A DNA stretch of 64,000 nt from Neobacillus muris (GTDB lineage: Bacteria > Bacillota > Bacilli > Bacillales > Cytobacillaceae), in NCBI RefSeq assembly GCF_943193175.1, contig NZ_CALPDF010000019.1, forward strand, positions 1 through 64,000, read 5' to 3'. Below, one piece after another: positions 44,219 through 54,033 of this stretch. The first letter of the stretch is position 1; each line of letters begins with the position of its first letter. The notes under the pieces are model-generated. The model had not been told where the DNA came from. It did not search any database and worked only from the letters and a program-made list of their open reading frames with translations. A program made the position numbers and the translations under genes.

Positions 44219-46078
44219 TCACTGCACTTTGCTTTCAATATCCAGTAATGATTGATTCAGTTCCTTCAATAGGAAACCTGTCAAGATATTTGCATTCGTC
44301 CAGCCGCTTTCGATTACATAGGCTCCCCAGCCTGTATCTCCATTATTGCCGAAGTACTCGCCGCTATCTAAATGGAAGGAACGCATCCAACCGCCATCAA
44401 ATTCCTTTTTAGAAGAGCCAATTTGGACCTTAGTGATAAACCTCGCAAGCTTGTCATAAAACTCTATCATCTTGGGATCACCTGTCGCCTTCCAGGCCTC
44501 CCACGCATTCATTAATAAGAAATTATTCGTATAAAGCAGGTCGGCAATTCCTTCATGATTCTTTCGAAAAACCCCCGTATCCTCGGTTCCATATCGCTCT
44601 GGATCTGGATTATCACTTTCTTCAATTGCCCCGAGCTCATGCTGATGAATCGATAAATACTCAAATACCTCATGTAAGCCTCTACAAATCCTTTCATCTT
44701 TGGTTACAGCATACACTTGTGCCAGCGATAAAAGGAATCGGCTGTATCCAGCTGTTTTGCTATACATGAACTTTAGGTTTTCCAAATTATCTAGCAGCGT
44801 TAACGTCCCTTGATAGGCCGTCTGCAAAAATGCTTCATCCTTTGAAACGTAATAGGCTTGGATAAAGGCAGCATGGACAATCGATTCAAAATGGGGATTC
44901 ATGCTAGCTTCAGTTGAGCTTTGGAAGAATTCAATTCCTTTCTCTAATAATTCATTTTCCCGAATACATGCCGGCCTGAGCCCCTTCTTATTTTGAGTGT
45001 CTAATAGAGCTTTCGCTGTCAGTAATCCTCTTCTCTTGTATTCTTCATTTCCTGTCTTCCTGTATAAAAACAAGAGAACAAGCGCTGCCCAGCTATTATC
45101 ATCGGAAAAGATTTGATCTGGCTTGGCCCGCGGACTCTGGAACCATTTCCAAAACCCATATGTAACAGAAGCAGGATCTGTATCCTGATAGCCTGATGCA
45201 AACAAATAGCTTAGTAGGTTTTCAGATACCGCTTTCCATTTTGACTCCTTTGTGTATTCCCCATATAAATAAAAGAAGAGTGCTGTTTGAGCATGACAAT
45301 CCGGACGATAATCTTTACTAATATCACTTCTTATCGAATGGACATTTTCATACACGCCAAGCCGGCCATCAACCTGCGGGAAAATACCCGATTGTAAAAA
45401 CCAATGCACACCCTTTTTAAGCATATTTTCAATATTCTTGTCCTTTGATACTTGAATAATCGGCTCAATGCTTCGAATCGGCAATCCATACTCTACTTGC
45501 AGCCATGTGATTACATCATTCCATGCCCAATTAGGACGCAGAGCCCAGCTTTGTTCATTCCCTAAAAAAGAAAAGGCAGAAAAGACGGCTTGCCCTTTCC
45601 CATGTTTTTTCACAACGATTCCAGGATAGCTCCCTTCCCCTTCGGTTTCATGCGTTTCCTTAAAATGACCGATATCAAGCAGTCCTTCCGTATCAAAAGT
45701 AAAGCCTGTTAAATATGGACCCTGCCATTCGAGGAGCTGCCCCTTTTTACAATAGCTGTTAGCACTTGCGATGACTACTTTCTCAAGACGCCGATTGGTT
45801 ACAGCAAAATCCTGCTTGAATCCAAAAAGCCGGGACGTCGGGAAATCCTCACAATTGACCAGTTCCCCGTATAAAGTGCCCCCCTGCTCCACAAAGGCAT
45901 ATAGCTTCTCAAGCAATGCATACGATAGCTTTAATGGCACTCCATCCTTATTCCCATTAATAAAAATGGCTTTATACTCTAATAGATTTTCTTCTAACAG
46001 CTGTTCAACTGTTGAATAAGCCTTCGTAAATCCTACAAGCCGATTCATTACTTTACTGCTGTCAACTAGAGCGATCAT
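44219..46078 (-). CDS. Six-hairpin-type glycosidase-like protein
   Basis: About 619 residues. The N-terminal 200 residues are beta-rich with a glutamine-amidotransferase-like flavour (LYAFVEQGGTLYGELVNCEDF); the rest (about 215-600) is an alpha/alpha six-hairpin toroid, seen from repeated helical units such as HAQTALFFYLYGEYTKESKW, LVLLFLYRKTGNEEYK and TNNFLLMNAWEAWKATGDPK. This fold is shared by glycoside hydrolases and polysaccharide lyases acting inside the cell. No signal peptide is seen. ATG 46078 has a TTGGAGTG site; the upstream ATG at 46096 overlaps the preceding stop. The gene is co-directional with and adjacent to the DUF4838 gene. Confidence 0.65.
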   Translation of the reverse strand: MIALVDSSKVMNRLVGFTKAYSTVEQLLEENLLEYKAIFINGNKDGVPLKLSYALLEKLYAFVEQGGTLYGELVNCEDFPTSRLFGFKQDFAVTNRRLEKVVIASANSYCKKGQLLEWQGPYLTGFTFDTEGLLDIGHFKETHETEGEGSYPGIVVKKHGKGQAVFSAFSFLGNEQSWALRPNWAWNDVITWLQVEYGLPIRSIEPIIQVSKDKNIENMLKKGVHWFLQSGIFPQVDGRLGVYENVHSIRSDISKDYRPDCHAQTALFFYLYGEYTKESKWKAVSENLLSYLFASGYQDTDPASVTYGFWKWFQSPRAKPDQIFSDDNSWAALVLLFLYRKTGNEEYKRRGLLTAKALLDTQNKKGLRPACIRENELLEKGIEFFQSSTEASMNPHFESIVHAAFIQAYYVSKDEAFLQTAYQGTLTLLDNLENLKFMYSKTAGYSRFLLSLAQVYAVTKDERICRGLHEVFEYLSIHQHELGAIEESDNPDPERYGTEDTGVFRKNHEGIADLLYTNNFLLMNAWEAWKATGDPKMIEFYDKLARFITKVQIGSSKKEFDGGWMRSFHLDSGEYFGNNGDTGWGAYVIESGWTNANILTGFLLKELNQSLLDIESKVQ

Positions 46079-46092
46079 TACTTTCACTCCAA

Positions 46093-47682
46093 TCATACTT
46101 TATGAATTTTCGGCCACTCAAGCTCTATTCCTGCTTTTACTAAGCGCGCCTGAAAATCATTTAATAGTTGTTGGTTATTTCTTACTTCATGTGGGACAAG
46201 GTGATTTTCTATACAATACGCTGCTAGATGTCCTGCCGATTCTCCGATATTCCATTCGACCGGATGAAGACGGTAACAGCCATTCGTCAAATGCGTCGTT
46301 CCGATATTTTTGCCGGCAGGCAGCAGGTTTTGAACACGAATCGGGATGAGGCTGCCAAGGGGAATTTGAAATGGATAGGCTGAAATGTCAATATAAGTAT
46401 TTCCGCCTGTACTTGGATGAAGATCCAGACGATAGCAGCCGATTCCAACACTATCCTTAAAATAGGCCGCACTTTGCTTCCCTTCCAATTCCCCGCTGAT
46501 ATGCTGTTCCTTCACAGTAAATTCTGCTTTGATCCTTCTTGACTCACGGATATATGGGTACATGGCGAGCCCATCTTCAGTACCTAACACATCCTTCCGT
46601 AACCGAATCCCAGGGTAACCATATCCTCCATCTGGACGAGGAGCTTCTGTTTGCAGCCAATAAAGCAGCGATAAACTTAACTGCTTTGCACTTTCTAAAT
46701 GCTTTGCCTTCATTTCCTCACTCACATCAATAATAGGGCCTAACCAGTAATCATTTTGCGGCCAATTGACAATGGTCATATCACTTTGAAAGGTTCCAGG
46801 TTCAAAATTGGATTTGTCTAGTATTCTACGATAATTCCATAGAGAAAAACGATTGGGCTCATAGAAAAAAGAGTACTCAATTGGCTCCAATGTATGAGGC
46901 ACTAGTCCCCGCCAGCTTAATTGTTTAGCTGGCCAAAACGCTGCCTGATAATTTTTCCAAAATTCATATTGAGCAGGCTTTTCAATCGTATGGTCCTCTC
47001 CTTCGATATAATCAATTGCAAAGCAATAAGTAAACGCCTGCATATTGAACGGCTCTGCATTCCCAAGGATCGCATGGGCTTCTCCTGTTTCAGCTTGTGA
47101 TTCCGCTCCAATCACATATTCTACATTTGCCAGCGGCAATACATCTCCCATTTCCGTAGCATCCAAGAAATACTTTCCTTTTAAAAGATAGAAGCGATTT
47201 CCTATCGAATTCTCAACGGTCACAGTTCGCACCTGATCTCCTTCAGTTGTTACCTCCGTACTCTTATACTCCGTAAGCAAGGTAAGCTTCCCACTCGTCA
47301 GGTAAGGTGCCAGCATATCATACAGCACACGCAATGCTACTCTTGGTTCATGACTAATTGAACTTACCAATGCATTTCCTGGGTTAAAATGATCATTGCG
47401 CCGCTGGCTATTCTTTACAGGGAAGTGGCGAAAATAGTATTCTCTTATCTGTTTGCGGAAGGTCCGATAATTTCTCGTAGCACCGAATCTTTCAATCCAC
47501 GGATGCTCATCTGGCGGCACACCTTGGCTCGTAATTTGGCCGCCAATCCATTTTGTCTCCTCAGTTAAAATAACCGTCCTACCAGATTGCAGTGCAGAAA
47601 GTGCTCCTGCAACTCCCCCGAGTCCACCGCCAATAATGACTAGATCAGCATGTAATTCTTCAGAGACTGACACTTTTTTCAC
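46093..47682 (-). CDS. FAD-dependent oxidoreductase (PF12831 type)
   Basis: A 529-residue flavoprotein with an N-terminal Rossmann FAD motif VIIGGGLGGVAGALSALQSGRTVILTEE (about 15-42) and the family motif TKWIGGQITSQGVPP next to it. A second conserved stretch, FLDATEMGDVLP, lies near 175. Such proteins occur in carbohydrate-catabolic clusters, often with YesL and ABC sugar importers; the substrate is unknown. It overlaps the ROK gene by four bases (GTG start at 47682). A second member of the family is at 62140, but the two are not close paralogues over their length. Confidence 0.85.
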   Translation of the reverse strand: MKKVSVSEELHADLVIIGGGLGGVAGALSALQSGRTVILTEETKWIGGQITSQGVPPDEHPWIERFGATRNYRTFRKQIREYYFRHFPVKNSQRRNDHFNPGNALVSSISHEPRVALRVLYDMLAPYLTSGKLTLLTEYKSTEVTTEGDQVRTVTVENSIGNRFYLLKGKYFLDATEMGDVLPLANVEYVIGAESQAETGEAHAILGNAEPFNMQAFTYCFAIDYIEGEDHTIEKPAQYEFWKNYQAAFWPAKQLSWRGLVPHTLEPIEYSFFYEPNRFSLWNYRRILDKSNFEPGTFQSDMTIVNWPQNDYWLGPIIDVSEEMKAKHLESAKQLSLSLLYWLQTEAPRPDGGYGYPGIRLRKDVLGTEDGLAMYPYIRESRRIKAEFTVKEQHISGELEGKQSAAYFKDSVGIGCYRLDLHPSTGGNTYIDISAYPFQIPLGSLIPIRVQNLLPAGKNIGTTHLTNGCYRLHPVEWNIGESAGHLAAYCIENHLVPHEVRNNQQLLNDFQARLVKAGIELEWPKIHKV

Positions 47683-48590
47683 CCTTTCCTTCTGTCCGCG
47701 ATACTAACATACTTACGAGCCATCAGCCCCGCCCCAATCATTCCAGCATCATTCTCAAGCCTTGCCTTTCGTACTAATAATGGCTGGTCCGTAATCGCCT
47801 GCAATTTGCGGATAAAAAAATCCCACCAATAATGACTCGATTGTATAACCCCGCCGCCCATTACAAAGCATTCCACATCAAGTATGCTTTGCAGCGAAAC
47901 CATTCCGTTGGCAAGATTCGCAAGAAAACGATCGACAATTTGAATCGCAGCCGGATGCCCCTCATTTGCAAGCCTAAAAAGTTCCTTTGGGCGGAGGTTT
48001 TCTGCAAAACTGCCACCGTACTCCTTTATATCCATTTCTAAAGCAGTACCTGACACATATTGCTCCCAACAGCCCTTTTTCCCACAATTGCATGGTCTTC
48101 CGTTTGGCATATATATCATATGGCCAATTTCTCCAGCCCCGCCGATCTCTCCGCGATGCAATTGACCATTTAGTATGATTCCTGCCCCAACACCTGTCCC
48201 TAATGTAATACAAATCAAATTCTTCACCTTTTTTGCAGCGCCTACCTCCATTTCTGCGAAAGCGGCACAATTTGCATCATTATCTACAATGGCAGGCAAT
48301 TGGAATCGTTCTTCGATTTGCTCCTTCACCCTTGTTCCCGCCCAGCCAGGTAAGTTAGAGGTCGCATAATGGATAGTCCCCTTTCCTACATTCACCCTGC
48401 CAGCTGTGGCGATACCAATCCCAGCTATCTTCAAATTGCCATTTAGAAGCTGCCCAATCAAATCGAATACTTGATTCATGAGATTCAGCTTATTCGTTTG
48501 TTCCTCTAAATGAGTGGTGATTGTTCCACCGTGATTTACGATGCCGGCTTTCACCTTTGTTCCACCAATATCCACACCAATTGTATGCAT
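47679..48590 (-). CDS. ROK-family sugar kinase
   Basis: A protein of about 303 residues with the ROK layout: phosphate-1 motif IGVDIGGTKVKAG at the start, LGTGVGAGIILNGQL near 137, and the zinc motif CNCGKKGCWEQYVSG with the preceding histidine (GEIGH) near 170. No N-terminal HTH, so it is a kinase, not a repressor. It would phosphorylate a sugar produced by this cluster. ATG 48590 is preferred to the GTG at 48599 because the latter overlaps the AAAGGA site, although the spacing is loose. Confidence 0.88.
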   Translation of the reverse strand: MHTIGVDIGGTKVKAGIVNHGGTITTHLEEQTNKLNLMNQVFDLIGQLLNGNLKIAGIGIATAGRVNVGKGTIHYATSNLPGWAGTRVKEQIEERFQLPAIVDNDANCAAFAEMEVGAAKKVKNLICITLGTGVGAGIILNGQLHRGEIGGAGEIGHMIYMPNGRPCNCGKKGCWEQYVSGTALEMDIKEYGGSFAENLRPKELFRLANEGHPAAIQIVDRFLANLANGMVSLQSILDVECFVMGGGVIQSSHYWWDFFIRKLQAITDQPLLVRKARLENDAGMIGAGLMARKYVSIADRRKG

Positions 48591-48620
48591 CGCCTGCACA
48601 TCCTTTAACTGCCATTCTTC

Positions 48621-49592
48621 TTACAGTTTTACAGGTGTTCTCTTCTCAAAAGATTGATAAGCTGCAAGAGCCACTTCGACTGCCTTCATGCCTGAATGTC
48701 CTGATGCTGACGGGGCCCTTCCTTCTTTTATGCCCGTGACAAAATCCTCTATTAATCCGGCATCCATATCGTCCCCCCAGCCAATCCATTTGACGCCATC
48801 ATGATTGGAATAGAGATCAAGCTTTTGTGAAAAGGCATCAACTTTTAATGTTCCATTTGATCCAATGATGTCCAGTGTTACATCACCCCAGGTCGGATAG
48901 TTTTGATTCCTTGACCAGCTGCAATCGAGCGTAGCAAACATCCCATTTGTAAATTCCATCGTAACAATCCCGCAATCATCAATTGGGTGGTCCGTATAGA
49001 CATTGCCCATTTCCGCATACACTTCCTTTACTTCTGCACCAGTGAACCATCTCATAAGATCGACCACATGAACAGTGTGGTCCAGAACCGCTCCACCGCC
49101 TGACTTTTCTTTTTCAATAAACCAGCCGCCAGGATTGGTTCCCCTGTTCGTGCCTTTGATTGCCAAAATGTCACCCAGCACCCCCTGTTCAATCAGCTTT
49201 TTTGCTTGTTGAACGGGTGTATTAAATCTGACTGGAAAGGCGGTTCCCAGTAATACCTGATTTTGCTCACAAATGCGAATCATTTCTTCCATATCTTTCA
49301 TATTGGCTGCCAATGGCTTTTCACAGAGTACATGTTTCCCAGCCTTTGCAGCGGCAAGGACATGCTCATGATGAAGATAATTCTCAGATGTTACAATCAC
49401 TGCGTGAATATCTGTTTCAAGCAAAGCATGATAATCTTTATAATAGTCAGCCTCAAAAGCCTCTGAATACTTTTTGCCCCGTTCCTCATTATCATCAGCG
49501 ATTCCAGCTAATATGACACCCTCCATCCCCTTTAGGGCAGAGGCATAGCTAACGGCATGCATATGGGCAAAGGAGATAATCCCGATCTTCAT
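48621..49592 (-). CDS. Gfo/Idh/MocA-family oxidoreductase 1
   Basis: A 323-residue NAD(P)-dependent dehydrogenase: N-terminal Rossmann domain (GIISFAHMHAVSYASAL), the catalytic EKP motif (CEKPLAANM near 95) and an alpha/beta substrate domain with DHTVHVVDLMRWF (about 173-185). Typical of sugar and inositol dehydrogenases. GGGAGAG precedes the ATG. It overlaps the next upstream gene by four bases. One of three such enzymes in the island. Confidence 0.9.
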   Translation of the reverse strand: MKIGIISFAHMHAVSYASALKGMEGVILAGIADDNEERGKKYSEAFEADYYKDYHALLETDIHAVIVTSENYLHHEHVLAAAKAGKHVLCEKPLAANMKDMEEMIRICEQNQVLLGTAFPVRFNTPVQQAKKLIEQGVLGDILAIKGTNRGTNPGGWFIEKEKSGGGAVLDHTVHVVDLMRWFTGAEVKEVYAEMGNVYTDHPIDDCGIVTMEFTNGMFATLDCSWSRNQNYPTWGDVTLDIIGSNGTLKVDAFSQKLDLYSNHDGVKWIGWGDDMDAGLIEDFVTGIKEGRAPSASGHSGMKAVEVALAAYQSFEKRTPVKL

Positions 49593-50599
49593 ACTGGCTC
49601 TCCCCCTTCCCCATTTAGGACTACAGGCACACCTGTTTGTAACGATTGAAGCGCAGCGGCTGATATTTCCATCGCTTTATAGGCATCCTCTGCGGTAACA
49701 AGAGGCGTTTCATTTGTTTTCAGACAGTGTAAGAAATGTTCCAGCTCGGAATAATAAGGCGACTTTTTCAGAGGACTTTGAGGTACGGCCACTCCGTCTT
49801 TCCTTTCATTCGATTGCCTGACTGAGAGTAAGACTGGCTCTTCTTTTAAGCTATCGTATTCAATAATCCCGCTTTTGCCGGCAAATTCAAATTGGGAAGA
49901 AAAGGTTTGATGGGCCCACGTGCCTTCCACATGAGCAATCACGCCTGATTTGAAAGTGACTGTTACTAATGCATAATCAAGATGCTCAAGCTTCCGTTCA
50001 GCTAGCCCCTTCGCATACACTCTTTCGACATCTCCAAAGATCCAACGCAGAAAGTCAAAATCATGGATGATTAAATCAAGAATAACCCCGCCACTTTTCG
50101 ACTGGTCTGCGTACCAATCGCTCCAGCCTGCCGGGAAATTTCCTCCACGTTTCGTACGGACAATGCCTATATCCCCAATTGTTCCATTTATAACTAGCTC
50201 GCGTGCCTGGGCATATTGCGGAAAGAACCGCACCACATGGCCGACGAATAGTCTCACTTGCTTCTCCTTGCAGAAATCAATCATTTCTCTTGCATCCTGA
50301 AGCGTATATGCCAGCGGCTTTTCGCAGATTATATCAATCCCGTTATCGGCAGCCTTCAAGACGTACTCTTTGTGCAAAAAGGTGGGCACACAAATATCCA
50401 CCACATCTATTTTCTCAAGCTGTTCAACCGCTTCCTCTACTGATGAAAAAATCTTCGTATCATGCTGGCCAATGATTTTTTGGGCTTGCTCTGTTCTTAC
50501 ATCGACAATCCCAACAACATGAACATCCTCCATCGAATAATAGTGGGCGGCATGCTCCATCCCCATTGTCCCTGCACCAATCAATAAAATCCTTCGCAT
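49589..50599 (-). CDS. Gfo/Idh/MocA-family oxidoreductase 2
   Basis: A 336-residue relative of the preceding enzyme with the Rossmann start RILLIGAGTMGMEHA, catalytic ICEKPLAYTL (near 93) and DLIIHDFDFLRWIFGDVERVYAKG (near 170). The frame is open to 50737, but that extension is encoded by the left arm of the palindromic repeat copy B and its flank; AGAGGG before ATG 50599 gives a normal Gfo/Idh N-terminus. Substrate unknown; a sugar or polyol is likely from the context. Confidence 0.9.
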   Translation of the reverse strand: MRRILLIGAGTMGMEHAAHYYSMEDVHVVGIVDVRTEQAQKIIGQHDTKIFSSVEEAVEQLEKIDVVDICVPTFLHKEYVLKAADNGIDIICEKPLAYTLQDAREMIDFCKEKQVRLFVGHVVRFFPQYAQARELVINGTIGDIGIVRTKRGGNFPAGWSDWYADQSKSGGVILDLIIHDFDFLRWIFGDVERVYAKGLAERKLEHLDYALVTVTFKSGVIAHVEGTWAHQTFSSQFEFAGKSGIIEYDSLKEEPVLLSVRQSNERKDGVAVPQSPLKKSPYYSELEHFLHCLKTNETPLVTAEDAYKAMEISAAALQSLQTGVPVVLNGEGGEPV

Positions 50600-50702
50600 C
50601 GTTTCAAACCCTCTTTCAAAAAATTCCCGATAGACTTTCAATTTCCATCCAGCTAAACTCATGTAAACCATATAGGTGTGTCCATATAGCGGAAAAAGAT
50701 CC

Positions 50703-50822
50703 GGGGCTGCCCAAAATGTAAAGAGGTCAGGCACCACACTGCAATATATAGAGGTATTTTGAAAAAAATCGTTCTATGTATTGGTTTAAAGCGTGGAGTC
50801 ATACCTCTTAATGGACAGCCCC
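50703..50822. repeat. Long palindromic repeat, copy B
   Basis: The arms GGGGCTGCCC (50703-50712) and its partner ending GGACAGCCCC (50813-50822) enclose a second pair (AAGAGGTCAGGCACCACAC against GCGTGGAGTCATACCTCTT). The arms match copy A at 16165-16256 in the inverted orientation, though the centre is longer. It lies between the medium-chain dehydrogenase and Gfo/Idh 2 genes, inside the presumed operon, about seven bases after the dehydrogenase stop. Confidence 0.78.
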
Positions 50823-50828
50823 ATATAC

Positions 50829-51833
50829 TTATTTATAATGGATTAATTTTGTTAGGGTCGTAGATTGCTTATTCAATAATTTTTCAAATTCCTGCGGGGC
50901 AGCGTCAAATTCTACTACTTCTGATATAAATGGTTGAACATTTATCCGCTTTTCGTAGATTAATCGAATATATTCCGCCACATTCCGGCCTTCTGTCCAA
51001 CGAACATATTCATATGGATAATCAATCGCTGCTTTTTCATAGACGGCATCATACCTGCCTGGACCGCCCGCTCTAGAAATAAGCAGCTGGGCTTCTTTCC
51101 CAAACATCAAATCTCTCGGAAAGTCTGGTTCAAGATCACCGACAATGACTGCTTTTCCTTTATTGCGAATCCATTTCAAGCATTCACGCGTCAATGGTGA
51201 CCGGCTGCCTCCAGCGCATAAAAGAACCGCATCGGCACCATGAGAATTTGTTTCAATCTGAATCGCCGCTTCCATTTCTTCTACTGCCGTAAAGGCTTTG
51301 ATGTTTTCTTCTTTCATCATTTCCACTCGGTTCTCGCTTAGGTCAAGGGCAATGACATTGTAGGCAGCAGCATTAGCGATCTTCGCAATCAATTGTCCTA
51401 ATACCCCTAATCCGACAATGACAATGGTTTCGCCAAATTGAAGGTTCGCAATGCGAAGAGCATGAATCGCAATGGCGCCTAGTCCGCCTAATGCCGCTTC
51501 TTTTGGATCAACCGCTTCCGGAACTTTTGCAAACAGTGTTTTCGGAACGAGTAAGTATTCATCATGATGGACATATGGGGCACCATAGCATGCAACCAAA
51601 TCGCCTTTTTTTACATCCGTGATTTCACCACCGCATTGGATCACCTCACCCATTGCACTATAACCAATATGTGATTGCTTATTTTCACTATTTGCTAGAA
51701 TGGTAAGCTCAGTTCCTGGTGAAATAACGGAATACATCGTCTTAACTAAAATATAGGATGGCTTACCTGCCAAGCTCGGAACGTCATCCTCAATGATTTC
51801 AATTCTCTTGTTGTGTGCGACAATCCTTTTCAT
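50829..51833 (-). CDS. Medium-chain (zinc-less) alcohol dehydrogenase-like protein
   Basis: A 334-residue MDR-family oxidoreductase: N-terminal GroES-like domain (SPGTELTILANSENKQSHIGYSAMGEVIQCG) and a Rossmann domain with VIVGLGVLGQLIAKIA (about 138-153). The usual zinc-ligand cysteines (CGSD and the four-cysteine lobe) are absent; this is the BchC-like subgroup found in sugar and polyol clusters. An AAGGA site precedes the ATG. It follows the DapA-like gene by 21 bases. Probably oxidises a hydroxyl of the pathway intermediate. Confidence 0.82.
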   Translation of the reverse strand: MKRIVAHNKRIEIIEDDVPSLAGKPSYILVKTMYSVISPGTELTILANSENKQSHIGYSAMGEVIQCGGEITDVKKGDLVACYGAPYVHHDEYLLVPKTLFAKVPEAVDPKEAALGGLGAIAIHALRIANLQFGETIVIVGLGVLGQLIAKIANAAAYNVIALDLSENRVEMMKEENIKAFTAVEEMEAAIQIETNSHGADAVLLCAGGSRSPLTRECLKWIRNKGKAVIVGDLEPDFPRDLMFGKEAQLLISRAGGPGRYDAVYEKAAIDYPYEYVRWTEGRNVAEYIRLIYEKRINVQPFISEVVEFDAAPQEFEKLLNKQSTTLTKLIHYK

Positions 51834-51854
51834 TTGAAATCCTTCTTCCGTCGA

Positions 51855-52910
51855 TTATTTAGCAAACCACTTCGATAGATTTGCTTTTACAAATTCATCA
51901 TCATGCAGATGTGGATAGCTAGCATACACTCGGTCTAACTCCTCCGCCTGTCCTGGACTCAACACTTCATGATCAATAAGACACCAATTTCCTTTTAACA
52001 AGCCCTGTCTTGTTAATACTTCGTTAATCCCTGCAATACTTCCTTTAAATCCATTTCGTGAATCGAAAATTGCCGCATTTGCATCTGTTATTTGTTGGCC
52101 AAGCGTTAGCAGCCCCTTTGGAGTCGCTGCACCATTTTGCGCCTTCTTGATTTCTTCAAAAGTCTCAACCACCCGTTTTGTCCAGACCGACCAATGTCCA
52201 AGCAGGCCTCCGACGATTTTCTTTTCTGCCTTTTTCCCTTCGATTTCGAATTCGAAAGTTGTGAGCAAATCATTGACGATATTATCATCGTTCCCAGTAT
52301 ATAGGGCAATTTCCTCATTGCGTGGAGAATGGCAAACTGCACGGACCACATCGATGGTGCAATAGCGGTCAAATGGTGCAATTTTTATTGCATGCACATT
52401 TGGAATCGAAGCAAATCGCTCCCAAAATTCATATGAGAAAATTCTTCCGCCCACTGCTGGCTGTAAATAGAATCCGAATAGCGGAATGATTTCGGCTACC
52501 TTTTCAGCACGCTCAAGTAATTCTTCCTCAGACAGAGATTTTAGCCCCCCCATACTTAACAGCCCTAAATCAAAGCCAATTCCCTTACTAAATGATGCTT
52601 CCTTGACCGCCTGTTCAGTCGGTCCGCATATCCCTGCTACCTTAATAAAATCCTCAGCGGCATTGGCACGGATTGTTTCTTCAATGGCAAGGGATAATAC
52701 TTTTTCATAAAGATTAAATTCAGGCTGGCGAATTTCAAACTGCGTCGTATGAACCCCAACCGCAATTCCCCCAACACCTGCATCAATATAGTAACGAGTT
52801 AATGCTCTCTGCCCTGCTTCATCCAGCTTGCGGTCTCGTGACAATGCAAGTGGATGAGCTGGAATCACTGCGCCTTCATGAAGCTTTCTTTTAACCGCCT
52901 CCTTCAGCAT
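51855..52910 (-). CDS. DapA/NAL-family aldolase
   Basis: A 351-residue protein of the dihydrodipicolinate synthase/N-acetylneuraminate lyase family, longer than DapA (about 290). The Schiff-base lysine is in NVHAIKIAPFDRY (about 175) and the catalytic tyrosine in FGFYLQPAVGG (about 145). Members cleave 2-keto-3-deoxy sugar acids or similar compounds. The ATG overlaps the stop of the epimerase gene. Placement in the same operon as epimerase, dehydrogenases and kinase suggests it makes the carbon-chain cleavage step; substrate is inferred only. Confidence 0.85.
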   Translation of the reverse strand: MLKEAVKRKLHEGAVIPAHPLALSRDRKLDEAGQRALTRYYIDAGVGGIAVGVHTTQFEIRQPEFNLYEKVLSLAIEETIRANAAEDFIKVAGICGPTEQAVKEASFSKGIGFDLGLLSMGGLKSLSEEELLERAEKVAEIIPLFGFYLQPAVGGRIFSYEFWERFASIPNVHAIKIAPFDRYCTIDVVRAVCHSPRNEEIALYTGNDDNIVNDLLTTFEFEIEGKKAEKKIVGGLLGHWSVWTKRVVETFEEIKKAQNGAATPKGLLTLGQQITDANAAIFDSRNGFKGSIAGINEVLTRQGLLKGNWCLIDHEVLSPGQAEELDRVYASYPHLHDDEFVKANLSKWFAK

Positions 52911-53926
52911 TAAAAAGCACCTTCTCTTTCTTGGAAATGTGTTGGTTTGTTAATGGTGTGTCCATCACTGATCACCCAATCAGCAATCAAATCGAGCATT
53001 TGTTGAATCGATACCCTTGGATAGCCAAATAATTTGTGGGCATGGGAGGCATTGTTTAGTAAGGCAGTTGGACTCTCTGTATTCATAAATAAAGGTTCCT
53101 TACCCATTCGTTTGCCGAATTCCTTGGCCAGCCATCTAACGGATAGTGTTTCTGGACCTGTTACATTCACGATTTGCGGCGGATAATTGGTATGCAATAA
53201 CGAGCGGACTGCGTACTCATTCGCATCACCCTGCCAGATCACATTGACATTTCCCATCGTTAAATCGATTGGTTTCCCTTGATGGACTTGTTTCGCAATT
53301 TCAAGCAGAACGCCATATCGCAGATCAATCGCATAATTCAATCTAAAAAAAACCATTGGCGTTTGATGCTTTTTGGAGAAATAAGTTAGGACCCGTTCCC
53401 TACCCAAGCAGGATTGTGCGTATTCTCCAACCGGATTCGGAACAGTATCCTCTGTACAATCGTTACTTAAAACATTTGTTAATGGATACACATTTCCTGT
53501 TGAAAAGGCAACAATTCGTGAGTCTTTAAACTTCCCTGCGATGCGGCCTGGAAGATACGCATTCATCGTCCATGTATAATGCTCATTGCCAACTGTTCCA
53601 AATTTCGTTCCGGCCATATAGATGATGTTCTTTACAAAAGGAAGATTTTGAAGATCCTCTTCCTCCAGAAGATCCGCTTGGATCGTCTCAATTCCATAAC
53701 TCTCTAATTCTTCTTTTAACCTTGCATCCGTGAATCGAGCGACACCGATGACCTTTTTCGGGAGACCCGCCTGATCAACAGCCCGCTTGGTCATTTTTGC
53801 TAAGGTCGGACCCATTTTCCCACTAACACCAAGTATCATAATGTCACCATCGAGCTTTTGAATATCTTGAATCAATTCCTTGCTCGGGACTGTCATAAAA
53901 TCCTCTAATTCCGCAATCGTTTTCAT
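52910..53926 (-). CDS. NAD-dependent epimerase/dehydratase-family protein
   Basis: A 338-residue extended-SDR-type protein. The Rossmann motif ILGVSGKMGPTLAKMTKRAV (about 32-51) is a variant of the usual GxxGxxG. A segment IRIAGKFKDSRIVAFSTGNVYPLTN-like lies near 140-160, and the later Y-x3-K-like positions are hard to place, so catalytic type is uncertain. AGGAGG before the ATG. It is the first gene of the nine-gene leftward run and is divergent from the regulator, with a shared operator region. Confidence 0.78.
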   Translation of the reverse strand: MKTIAELEDFMTVPSKELIQDIQKLDGDIMILGVSGKMGPTLAKMTKRAVDQAGLPKKVIGVARFTDARLKEELESYGIETIQADLLEEEDLQNLPFVKNIIYMAGTKFGTVGNEHYTWTMNAYLPGRIAGKFKDSRIVAFSTGNVYPLTNVLSNDCTEDTVPNPVGEYAQSCLGRERVLTYFSKKHQTPMVFFRLNYAIDLRYGVLLEIAKQVHQGKPIDLTMGNVNVIWQGDANEYAVRSLLHTNYPPQIVNVTGPETLSVRWLAKEFGKRMGKEPLFMNTESPTALLNNASHAHKLFGYPRVSIQQMLDLIADWVISDGHTINKPTHFQEREGAF

Positions 53927-54004
53927 GAAAGAATCCTCCTGGTATCTTTTTTTTGGATTATTAAAGGTAAAAAGTTCTATTTTTTCAAATTACTAGTTAA
54001 GTTT

Positions 54005-54033
54005 ATTTTATAGATGGGTTTATTAAAAGACAA
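54005..54033 (-). promoter_or_regulatory. Promoter of the epimerase operon
   Basis: On the minus strand TTGTCT (54033-54028) and TAAAAT (54010-54005) are separated by 17 bases. The -35 hexamer is inside operator O1. Confidence 0.6.

Noticed and set aside
50600-50737. 46-residue N-terminal extension of Gfo/Idh 2
   Set aside because: Encoded partly by palindromic repeat copy B, lacks homology to the family, and a good ribosome site precedes the internal ATG at 50599.
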